Below, piece after piece: positions 1 to 6,234 of a stretch of 33,150 nucleotides of DNA. The DNA is from Clostridiales bacterium (GTDB taxonomy: Bacteria; Bacillota; Clostridia; Lachnospirales; Lachnospiraceae). The number at the start of each line of letters is the position of its first letter. The first letter of the stretch is position 1. Both the position numbers and the translations under genes were made by a program. The DNA is taken from the NCBI GenBank assembly GCA_021204045.1, contig JAJQAA010000005.1, forward strand, positions 1 to 33,150, given 5' to 3'. A model generated the notes under the pieces. The model saw only the letters and a program-made list of their open reading frames with translations. It made no database searches and was not told the DNA's origin.

Positions 1-53
1 AAATTTAAAGTCAAAATCTCAGTCCGTCTTTTCCCCACCCCGTGAATAGTAAC
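1..53 (+). repeat. Terminal inverted repeat, left copy
   Basis: The first 53 bases are the reverse complement of the last 54 (33097-33150), with one single-base indel and one substitution. The inner edge is the motif CCGTGAATAGTAAC (40-53). The same 14 bases recur at 5278-5291. No open reading frame is present. The outermost bases begin AAATTTAAAG. The simplest reading is a dispersed repeat at which assembly stopped on both sides; an inverted repeat bounding a mobile or invertible segment is less likely because the interior is core chromosome. Confidence 0.85.
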
Positions 54-55
54 TA

Positions 56-85
56 TTGACATAGTAGGTAAAATGATGATAGAAT
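56..85 (+). promoter_or_regulatory. Sigma-A-type promoter for the dehydrogenase operon
   Basis: TTGACA (56-61) is followed by an 18-base spacer and TAGAAT (80-85), a perfect -35 and a 5/6 -10. Transcription should start near 91-93. The -35 begins three bases after the repeat core, so the repeat edge abuts the promoter. Confidence 0.65.
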
Positions 86-91
86 GCCCCT

Positions 92-149
92 ATCGGATTC
101 AAGAAACCGATGCATGATTAGATGATCAGCGGGCCTTATAGCCATTTGT
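92..149 (+). ncRNA. Short structured leader, possible attenuator sensor or small RNA
   Basis: Between the predicted start site and the terminator lie about 58 bases. I can draw a stem ATCGG/CCGAT (92-96 with 107-111) around a 10-base A-rich loop, and a short GGC/GCC stem (132-134 with 141-143). I do not recognise a T-box or a SAM, TPP, FMN, lysine, THF or preQ1 signature. It could be a small riboswitch-like sensor, the body of a roughly 90-nt terminated small RNA, or plain untranslated leader. Confidence 0.3.
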
Positions 150-180
150 CCGGGAGCTTGTTTCAGGTTTCCGGTTTTTT
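150..180 (+). terminator. Intrinsic terminator inside the leader
   Basis: An 11-bp stem (150-160 with 164-174, several G-U pairs) closes a UUU triloop and is followed at once by six T (175-180). It lies between the promoter at 56-85 and the first start codon at 268, so the operon's transcripts must read through it. This is the layout of transcription attenuation. Confidence 0.65.
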
Positions 181-267
181 ATTGCTTAAAGCCGTAACAT
201 TCGTCTTTACTACAATCAAAGAGATGGATGAGTTAGATTAAAATAATTTTTGACTGGAAGGAACAAA

Positions 268-1224
268 ATGAAGATTTTGATTACGGATGGTTTTTTGGTC
301 AATGCAGGTGGTGTGTCCTGGAAACCTCTGGAGGAGATCGGGGAGGTCATCTATTATGATGACACAACTTCTGAGCAGTTGCCCGAGCGAATTAAGGATG
401 TTGATGCGGCTTTTACCAATCGGGTCCGTTTCCCCGCAGAGATTTTCCAATATGCCAATAAACTGAAGATGATCGGTACTTTTGGTACTGGAGTGGATTT
501 TATAGACTGCAAAGTGGCCAGGGAACATGGTGTGTCTGTTTGTAATATTCCAGGCTATGGTCGCGGCGCAGTGGCACAGATGGCGATTGCGTTGATGTTT
601 GAGATTTGTCGCCGTACTTCTTTCTTTGATGATTTTATGAAGAATACGGGATGGGAGAATCCCATTGAGCCAGTGGTGAGCAATGTCCGGCAGATGGAAC
701 TGACCGGGAAGACCATGGGTATTATTGGTATGGGAGACATCGGGTATGCCATTGCAAAGACGGCCATGGCGCTGGACATGAAAGTTCTGGCTTATCGTCG
801 TCACCCTGTGAAGGAGTTGGAATGCGATCAGCTGCGATTTGTAGATTTGGACATTTTGTTGAAAGAATCTGATATTATCAGCACAAATTGTCCTTTGACG
901 GACGAAACTCGCTATATCATTAACAAGGATTCTATTGCGAGGATGAAAGACGGCGTAATTTTAATCAATGCTGGCCGCGGCGCGTTGTTTAACACGCAGG
1001 ATGTAGTGGAGGCTTTGGATTCCGGCAAGATTTATATGGCGGGTGTGGACGTGTTTGATCCGGAGCCGTGCGGTAAGAATCATCCTCTGGCCACTCATCC
1101 ACGTTGTGTTGCCTCTCCCCATGTAGCATGGTCTCCACTGGAGACCCGGCAAAATCTGGTCAATCGAAGCGCGGAGAATCTGAAAGCGTTGCTGGATGGC
1201 ACACCGAAGAATGTTAAAAACTAA
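268..1224 (+). CDS. D-2-hydroxyacid dehydrogenase (glycerate dehydrogenase/hydroxypyruvate reductase-like)
   Basis: NAD(P)-dependent dehydrogenase of the D-isomer 2-hydroxyacid family, a cytoplasmic enzyme that interconverts a 2-keto acid and its D-2-hydroxy acid. The 318 residues match the family's usual length. The nucleotide-binding glycine motif GMGDIG is at 154-159. The catalytic triad is visible as Arg237 in INAGRG, Glu266 in DPEP and His285 in SPHVAWSP. The start is the ATG at 268, behind GGAAGGAA with 4-5 bases spacing; a TTG at 250 in frame is less likely. The gene comes first in a two-gene unit with a broken trans-sulfuration enzyme 16 bases downstream. Codon use is less GC-rich than in the core genes further right, which may mean horizontal acquisition. 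The exact substrate (hydroxypyruvate, glyoxylate, 3-phosphoglycerate or another 2-keto acid) cannot be read from the sequence. Confidence 0.88.
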   Translation: MKILITDGFLVNAGGVSWKPLEEIGEVIYYDDTTSEQLPERIKDVDAAFTNRVRFPAEIFQYANKLKMIGTFGTGVDFIDCKVAREHGVSVCNIPGYGRGAVAQMAIALMFEICRRTSFFDDFMKNTGWENPIEPVVSNVRQMELTGKTMGIIGMGDIGYAIAKTAMALDMKVLAYRRHPVKELECDQLRFVDLDILLKESDIISTNCPLTDETRYIINKDSIARMKDGVILINAGRGALFNTQDVVEALDSGKIYMAGVDVFDPEPCGKNHPLATHPRCVASPHVAWSPLETRQNLVNRSAENLKALLDGTPKNVKN

Positions 1225-1240
1225 ACAGGAGGTTTCCAGA

Positions 1241-2178
1241 GTGTCAAAGAAAGAGAACAAATTTAGAGAGTACGATATTTCTACGCAGGCCGTGCATACC
1301 GGAACCGATTACGACGAAGGGACAGGCGCTGTCCGCAGGCCGTTGCACATGGCGAACAGTTACAAACTGCCGGACGACCTTTCGCAGGTCAATTACTCGT
1401 CAACGGATCTTTTGATGTATTCCAGAAACGGAAATGCCAACCAGCATTGGCTGGAAGAAAAAATTGCAGCATTATATCACGCGGACGATGTGATTGTCCT
1501 CGCCAGCGGCGTCGGCGCGCTTCATGCGCTGTTCTGTCCGTAGATAACACCTTTGCCTCTCCCCTGAACCAACGACCGTTGGAATTGGGAGCTGACTTTG
1601 TGGTAGATGCGCTTACGAAGTTTATTAACGGTCATGGTGACGCTCAAGGGGGCGCGATCCTGTCCAATGATCTGGAAACGATGGATCGCATTCGTTACGA
1701 AGCTCAGGTCAACGTTGGTGCAGTCATCAGTCCGTTTAATGCCTGGCAGATCTTTCGTGGGTCCGTCACATTCCCCTTGCGCATGGAACGTATCAACCAA
1801 TCTGCGCAAAGAATTGCTGAGTGGTTGGAACAGCGGGAAAATGTTACATTTGTGTCGTATCCGGGTTTGCCGGGCAATCCAGGACACGAGCTGGCAAAGC
1901 GGCAGATGAAAAACGGATTCGGGGGCGTTATTTCTTTTGGCGTAAATACGGACGACAAAACAGTGGAACGGTTTTGTGCAAAGCTGAAAGTTGTCACTTT
2001 TGCCGTTTCTCTTGGACATGATGAAAGCCTGATCTTCCCGCAGCCGAGTTATGACGAGAGAATTAACCTGTATCCGGAAAAATTCAGAAAGGGCTTTATC
2101 CGATTCAGCGTCGGGCTTGAATTCCCGGAAGACATCATACAGGATTTGGATCAGGCATTTCAGGCGGTTGGTCTGTAA
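1241..2178 (+). pseudogene. Broken Cys/Met-metabolism PLP enzyme (cystathionine gamma-synthase/methionine gamma-lyase family)
   Basis: The reading begins at GTG 1241 behind AGGAGG (1227-1232) and runs in the family pattern to ...LASGVGALHALF, then meets a TAG at 1541-1543. One frame over, from about 1540 to 2178, it resumes as VDNTFASPLNQRPLELGA, with the PLP lysine in DALTKFINGHGD, and continues to a normal C-terminus. In intact relatives some 80-85 residues separate these blocks, including the YG(C/A)T cofactor tyrosine segment and the ESPANP segment. They are missing here, and the deletion also shifts the frame. An intact enzyme would use PLP to form or cleave cystathionine, O-acylhomoserine or methionine. 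Neither fragment should be active. An assembly chimera at the junction is the alternative explanation. Confidence 0.82.
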
Positions 2179-2243
2179 GGATAATGGAAGAGATTTTCTT
2201 CCTGTGTACCCGGTTGATTTCCGTGAGAAGTCGTTGCCGACTA

Positions 2244-2272
2244 TTGTTTTCCTGCCAAAAGAGTGATAAGAT
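2244..2272 (+). promoter_or_regulatory. Possible promoter for cls
   Basis: TTGTTT (2244-2249), 17 bases, TAAGAT (2267-2272). Both boxes are imperfect, but spacing and position in the gap before the cardiolipin synthase gene fit. A small hairpin with arms GGAAGA/TCTTCC (2186-2202) precedes it and has no T-tract. Confidence 0.35.
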
Positions 2273-2365
2273 ATCCGATAAGGGCAGAGTCGGATGGCTG
2301 CGGACAGGTGGCTCTGCCCGGGAACGGATCAGATGGCTCAGCGGAAGAAGGCAGGTGGACGGCGG

Positions 2366-3922
2366 GTGAAAAGAAAAAAATGGGGAAAATTTCTGCGGAT
2401 CATTTTTGGCAGGACGACATTCGTGCTCCTGTCTCTTTTGTTGCAGATTATCGCGCTGTTTTTCGCGTTTCGCTGGCTGAGCGACCATGTTTTCTATATT
2501 TACGGCGGTTTCACGTTCTTAAGCGCTGTCGTTGTGATCTATATTATCAATAAGCGCGATAACCCGAGCTATCAGCTGGCCTGGATTGTGCCGGTGCTGG
2601 TATTTCCGGTGTTTGGCGCGCTGTTCTATATTTTTCTGGAAATGCAGCAGGAGAAGCCCCGGATTTCCACCCGCCTGCAGGATCTGATATTTGAAACCGA
2701 GCGTTTTTTAAAACAGGATCCGGCGGTGATCCGCCGCCTGCGCAAGGTAAGCAGGCGTTCCCTGCGTCTGGCAGAATATATGAATGAATACGGCGGCTGT
2801 CCGATCTATGACAGCACGGCAGCCGAATATTTTCCGCTCGGCGACGATATGTATCCGCGCCTGCTCGAGGAGCTGAAAAAGGCGGAGCGCTACATTTTCA
2901 TGGAATATTTTATTATTGAGAACGGGAAAATGTGGGATTCCATCCTGGAGATTCTCAAGGAGAAGGCGGCGGCCGGCGTTGAGGTGCGCGTGATGTATGA
3001 CGGCATGTGTTCGCTTACGCTGCTGCCGTATCATTATCCGGAAAAGCTGCGCGAGTGCGGTATTCAGTGTAAGATGTTCGCTCCGGTCAGACCGGCGCTG
3101 TCTACGTATCAGAACAACCGCGATCACCGCAAAATCACGGTGATTGACGGACACACGGCGTTTACCGGCGGGGTGAATCTGGCGGACGAGTATATCAACG
3201 AAAAGCAGCGTTTCGGACACTGGAAGGATACGGCGCTTCTGCTGCGGGGAGACGCGGTCACGAGCTTTGTGATGATGTTTCTGCAGATGTGGAACCTGAG
3301 GGAGACGCGCCCGGAGAAATATGAAAATTATCTGCGCAACCCGTCTGCGAGCTTCTGGCTAGAAAATAAGCCGGGCGGCTATGTGATGCCCTATGGGGAT
3401 AATCCGATGGATGATGAGACCGTGGGGAAATATGTCTATATGGATATTCTCAATGAGGCGGGCAGCTATGTCCATATCATGACACCCTATCTGATCCTGG
3501 ACAGCGATACGCTGACCTCGCTGATCTTCGCGGCAAAACGCGGAATTGAAGTCATTATTATCATGCCGCATATTCCGGACAAGCAGTATGCCTACATTCT
3601 GGCGCGCTCGTATTATGAGGAGCTGATCACGGCGGGCGTCCGGATCTATGAATATATCCCGGGCTTTGTGCATGCCAAGGTCTTTACCAGTGACGGGAAA
3701 AAAGCGGTGGTCGGCACGATCAATCTGGATTACCGCAGTCTGTATCTGCATTATGAGTGCGCCGTGTATCTCTACCGCTGCGCCGTGATCGACGATATCG
3801 AGCGTGATTTCCAGCAGACGTTGGAACGCTGCCGCAGGATTACTCTTGAGGATTGCCGGACCTTCCCGCTCAGCAAAAAGCTTGCCGGGGGCGTGCTGAG
3901 GCTGTTCGCACCGTTGATGTAG
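2366..3922 (+). CDS. cls: Cardiolipin synthase (phospholipase D family)
   Basis: Membrane enzyme that condenses two phosphatidylglycerols into cardiolipin and glycerol. A basic N-terminus precedes about three hydrophobic segments (roughly residues 10-32, 36-54 and 64-85). Two PLD catalytic HKD motifs follow: His254 in DHRKITVIDG and His436 in VHAKVFTSDG, each with its downstream G-x-x-N-L/D context (TGGVNLADEY, VGTINLDYRS). The length of about 518 residues is usual for bacterial Cls. The start is uncertain: GTG 2366 has AGGTGG seven bases upstream and gives the family-like N-terminus VKRKKWGKFLRIIFGR, while in-frame ATGs at 2333 and 2294 would add 11 or 24 residues. The PAP2-family gene lies 56 bases downstream, so the two probably share a transcript concerned with membrane lipids. 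Confidence 0.92.
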   Translation: MKRKKWGKFLRIIFGRTTFVLLSLLLQIIALFFAFRWLSDHVFYIYGGFTFLSAVVVIYIINKRDNPSYQLAWIVPVLVFPVFGALFYIFLEMQQEKPRISTRLQDLIFETERFLKQDPAVIRRLRKVSRRSLRLAEYMNEYGGCPIYDSTAAEYFPLGDDMYPRLLEELKKAERYIFMEYFIIENGKMWDSILEILKEKAAAGVEVRVMYDGMCSLTLLPYHYPEKLRECGIQCKMFAPVRPALSTYQNNRDHRKITVIDGHTAFTGGVNLADEYINEKQRFGHWKDTALLLRGDAVTSFVMMFLQMWNLRETRPEKYENYLRNPSASFWLENKPGGYVMPYGDNPMDDETVGKYVYMDILNEAGSYVHIMTPYLILDSDTLTSLIFAAKRGIEVIIIMPHIPDKQYAYILARSYYEELITAGVRIYEYIPGFVHAKVFTSDGKKAVVGTINLDYRSLYLHYECAVYLYRCAVIDDIERDFQQTLERCRRITLEDCRTFPLSKKLAGGVLRLFAPLM

Positions 3923-3978
3923 AGAAGGTATGAGCTGGAATTGTCCTGCCGTTGCGGCAGGATGGGAGGTACGAGGGA

Positions 3979-4620
3979 ATGAATCGAATAATCACATGGA
4001 TCCGGACCCACCGCTATTGCCTGGTGGGTCTGTATCTTCTTGTTTTTTTGCTGGGCTTTTTCTGGCTGGAGCTTGATCCGGTTCCGCCGAAATATATCAT
4101 TCACTGTGTGATTGATGACTGGATTCCCTTTGACGCCCGTTTTGTGCTGCCGTATTTTCTGTGGTACGTCTGGGTGCCGGTGTTCCTGGTCTGGTTTATG
4201 CTCCATGAGCGCGATTCCTATCTGCGTCTCTGCTTTATCATGTTTGCCGGGGCGACCTTCTGCCTGATCATTTATGTGCTGCTGCCAAACGGCCTGGATC
4301 TGCGCCGGGGAATCAGCGGGGACGGGTTCTGCGAACAGATCGTGCGGTTTCTGCGCTGGGTGGATGTGCCGCAGAATGTCTGCCCGTCTATCCATGTATC
4401 CAGCACCGTGTCGATTCATATGACAATCTGCCGCTCGCAGCGGTTTCGCGGCAGCCGCCGTATGCGGTGCTTTTCACTGGGAATCACGCTGCTGATCTGT
4501 GTTTCGACGCTGTTTATCAAGCAGCATTCCGTGATTGATGTGGTTTGCGGCTGGGCGCTCAGCGAGGTGCTGGCGCGGATCTGTGACCGCCTGATTCCAG
4601 TTCAAGAAGCCGGCGTTTGA
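3979..4620 (+). CDS. PAP2-superfamily membrane phosphatase-like protein
   Basis: Integral membrane protein of 213 residues with about five to six hydrophobic stretches. Two PAP2 signatures are visible: CPSIHV (135-140, His139) and QHSVIDVV (182-189, His183 and Asp187), the usual histidine and aspartate pair of lipid phosphate phosphatases. The N-terminal KX6RP element of classical PAP2 enzymes is not obvious, which resembles the inositol-phosphoceramide-synthase-like branch (PAP2_3). The substrate is probably a lipid phosphate or pyrophosphate at the membrane face; position behind cls fits phosphatidate or PG-phosphate chemistry, but that is inference. The start at ATG 3979 has GGGAGG (3964-3969) upstream. 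The last 62 bases overlap the end of ogt on the other strand. Confidence 0.82.
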   Translation: MNRIITWIRTHRYCLVGLYLLVFLLGFFWLELDPVPPKYIIHCVIDDWIPFDARFVLPYFLWYVWVPVFLVWFMLHERDSYLRLCFIMFAGATFCLIIYVLLPNGLDLRRGISGDGFCEQIVRFLRWVDVPQNVCPSIHVSSTVSIHMTICRSQRFRGSRRMRCFSLGITLLICVSTLFIKQHSVIDVVCGWALSEVLARICDRLIPVQEAGV

Positions 4621-5077
4621 TGTCCAGTCCGCCGCCGTAGCCGACCAGACTGCCATTTTTGCCGATGACGTGGTGGCAGGGGATGATGATGGAGATGGGA
4701 TTGCGGTTGTTGGCCATGCCGACGGCGCGGCAGGCCTTTGGATTGCCGGTGGCTGCGGCGATCTCCTGATAAGAACGGGTTTCCCCATAGGGAATGGTAA
4801 GCAGCGCTTCCCAGACGAGGCGCTGGAAGGGCGTTCCCGTCGGTGCCAGGGGCAGGTCAAAGACCTGCCTTTTTTGCTGGAAATATTCCTCCAGCTCAGC
4901 AAAGGCCTGGCGGATCAGCGGAGTTTCTTTCGGAATGCAGGACGCGGCAACGCTTTCCGGCAGATGAAATTCGAGGTGTGTGATGGCTGTCGGATCGGCA
5001 GCGATGGTGATTTCGCCGATGGGCGTTTGGCGGGTCCGATAATGGGTGGGCGCGCGGCCCGCAAGGAGGATGGACAT
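4559..5077 (-). CDS. ogt: Methylated-DNA--[protein]-cysteine S-methyltransferase
   Basis: Suicide DNA-repair protein that transfers methyl from O6-methylguanine in DNA to its own cysteine. At 172 residues it is typical for Ogt/AdaB. The active site IPCHHVIG carries Cys134 (the usual form is PCHRVIG, so the Arg is His here), followed by the GYGGG and L-D-I-K-R-R-L-L-E-L-E elements. The helix-turn-helix region SYQEIAAATGNPKACRAVG precedes it. The start at 5077 has AGAAAGG eight bases upstream; an in-frame extension to 5155 has no matching family sequence. The gene converges on the PAP2 gene with a 62-base overlap of coding ends. Confidence 0.93.
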   Translation of the reverse strand: MSILLAGRAPTHYRTRQTPIGEITIAADPTAITHLEFHLPESVAASCIPKETPLIRQAFAELEEYFQQKRQVFDLPLAPTGTPFQRLVWEALLTIPYGETRSYQEIAAATGNPKACRAVGMANNRNPISIIIPCHHVIGKNGSLVGYGGGLDIKRRLLELESGGHRSAPAPR

Positions 5078-5188
5078 GGAAAATCCTTTCTGAGAGTATA
5101 CATGGATTATTGCTGCATTCAGGAACAATCGTTTTCCGGTATGGCAAAGCGTCACGATAACGCCGCATATGTGATTGCTTTCAGATAA

Positions 5189-5217
5189 ACTATGCCAGAA
5201 ACGGGCGGGGAAGTCAA
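5189..5217 (-). promoter_or_regulatory. Possible promoter for ogt
   Basis: Reading the minus strand: TTGACT (5217-5212), 17 bases, CATAGT (5194-5189). The -35 is 5/6 and the -10 about 4/6. It gives a leader of roughly 105 bases. Its -35 touches the left arm of the palindrome at 5217. Confidence 0.4.
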
Positions 5218-5267
5218 TACAGAAAACTGGCGTTTACGAGCAAGCTCGACGCGCCAGTTTTCTGTAT
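5217..5267. repeat. Long perfect palindrome (16-bp arms)
   Basis: Arms ATACAGAAAACTGGCG (5217-5232) and its exact reverse complement (5252-5267) enclose 19 bases that contain a smaller inverted repeat, CGAG-CAAG-CTCG. It lies in the gap between divergent ogt and tepA, so it is not at the 3' end of either gene. The internal repeat copy overlaps its right edge (5264-5291). The pair looks like a small dispersed intergenic element (REP or MITE-like) rather than a terminator, though as RNA it would fold strongly. Confidence 0.7.
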
Positions 5268-5291
5268 TTTCCAGCGACCGTGAATAGTAAC
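5264..5291 (+). repeat. Internal copy of the terminal repeat core
   Basis: Matches bases 26-53 at 22 of 28 positions. The last 14 bases, CCGTGAATAGTAAC (5278-5291), are identical, and the upstream GTnTTTTCC is shared. It has the same orientation as the left-end copy. The core is followed by ACGG, making a small CCGTG/CACGG inverted repeat. Confidence 0.65.
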
Positions 5292-5343
5292 ACGGAAATT
5301 GTCCAGAATAGGTTACAGCAAATGAAAGAAAGGAAGGAATTTT

Positions 5344-6180
5344 ATGCGGCAGGAAAACCGGGAAACGGAAAATGAAATAAAAGATGGGATAAAAGATACG
5401 GCTTTCGGTAATGAAAATCTGGACAGAGAGCGGCAGCAGGATGAGAAACTGGAGGAATACGGGCAGATGACGCTTGCGGACAGCGGAAGCGGGCATAAGC
5501 TTCATCTGCTCTCAATTATCGGCGAAGTGGAGGGACATGAGAATCTTTCAGGCAGTACAAAGACGACGAAATATGACCATGTGCTGCCGCAGCTGGCTGC
5601 GCTCGAGGATGATAAAAGCGTCGACGGTCTTCTGGTGCTTCTGAACACTTCGGGCGGTGATGTCGATGCCGGGCTGGCGATCGCGGAGATGATCGCCTCG
5701 CTGTCGATGCCAACCGTGTCGCTGGTGCTGGGCGGCAGTCATTCGATCGGCGTGCCGCTGGCAGTGAGTACGGACTATTCGTTTATCGTGCCGACCGGGA
5801 CGATGATGGTTCATCCGGTGCGCATGAGCGGGCTGGTAATCGGTGCGGAACAGACCTACGAGTATTTTGAGATGATCCAGGACCGGATTTTAAGCTTTGT
5901 CAGCAGTCATTCCCGGATCGCCTATGATCAGGTAAAGGATCTGATGCACAATACAAAGATGCTGACGCGCGATCTCGGTACGGTGCTGGTGGGCGAACAG
6001 GCGGTGCGGCAGGGACTGATTGATGAGGTCGGAGGGATTGACGCTGCGATCGGTAAGCTGCACAGGATGATTGACAAGCGGCAGCGGATTCCGGGAAGTA
6101 ATTTTGTGAGCCGCGCCGACACGGATCCCGACGAGCCGGAAAATTCATTGCAATTCCCTTCATTTTCAGGTATACTGTGA
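5344..6180 (+). CDS. tepA: ClpP-class serine peptidase, TepA/YmfB-like
   Basis: Member of the ClpP/crotonase-fold peptidases related to Bacillus TepA (translocation-enhancing protein). It has 278 residues with a charged, Glu/Asp/Arg-rich N-terminal extension of about 45 that ClpP lacks. The nucleophile region GGSHSIGVPLA places Ser134, and MMVHPVRMSG places His157. The surrounding blocks (LLVLLNTSGGDVDAGLAIAE, LTRDLGTVLVGEQAVRQGL) are family-like. The start at ATG 5344 is behind AGGAAGGA. ftsK/spoIIIE follows 54 bases on, the conserved Firmicutes neighbour. The cellular substrate is unknown; a role in protein export quality control is known only from Bacillus. Confidence 0.87.
   Translation: MRQENRETENEIKDGIKDTAFGNENLDRERQQDEKLEEYGQMTLADSGSGHKLHLLSIIGEVEGHENLSGSTKTTKYDHVLPQLAALEDDKSVDGLLVLLNTSGGDVDAGLAIAEMIASLSMPTVSLVLGGSHSIGVPLAVSTDYSFIVPTGTMMVHPVRMSGLVIGAEQTYEYFEMIQDRILSFVSSHSRIAYDQVKDLMHNTKMLTRDLGTVLVGEQAVRQGLIDEVGGIDAAIGKLHRMIDKRQRIPGSNFVSRADTDPDEPENSLQFPSFSGIL
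6148..6176 (+). promoter_or_regulatory. Promoter for ftsK inside the end of tepA
   Basis: TTGCAA (6148-6153), 17 bases, TATACT (6171-6176). It lies within the last codons of tepA and would start RNA near 6183, just before the hairpin at 6188. Confidence 0.55.
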
Positions 6181-6187
6181 AAGGATT

Positions 6188-6209
6188 GGACAGCGCTGTG
6201 GCGCTGTCC
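6188..6209 (+). other. Hairpin at the predicted 5' end of the ftsK transcript
   Basis: GGACAGCGC (6188-6196) and GCGCTGTCC (6201-6209) form a perfect 9-bp stem with a TGTG loop. What follows is an A-run, not a T-run, so it is not a plus-strand terminator. Lying 5 bases from the predicted start site, it could protect the mRNA 5' end or be a cleavage site in the tepA-ftsK read-through RNA. Confidence 0.5.
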
Positions 6210-6234
6210 GCAAAAAAATGAGGAGGAAGGTCTC

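Noticed and set aside
92-267. Known riboswitch class (SAM, T-box, THF, lysine, preQ1) upstream of the first gene
   Set aside because: I could not match the conserved core of any of these; I report only a leader with a terminator.
2294-2365. Longer N-terminus for cardiolipin synthase
   Set aside because: The added residues are not family-like, and the ATG starts have poorer ribosome sites than GTG 2366; kept only as an alternative.
6188-6220. Hairpin before ftsK as an intrinsic terminator of tepA
   Set aside because: The stem is followed by a run of A, not T, on the plus strand, and no minus-strand gene here needs ending.
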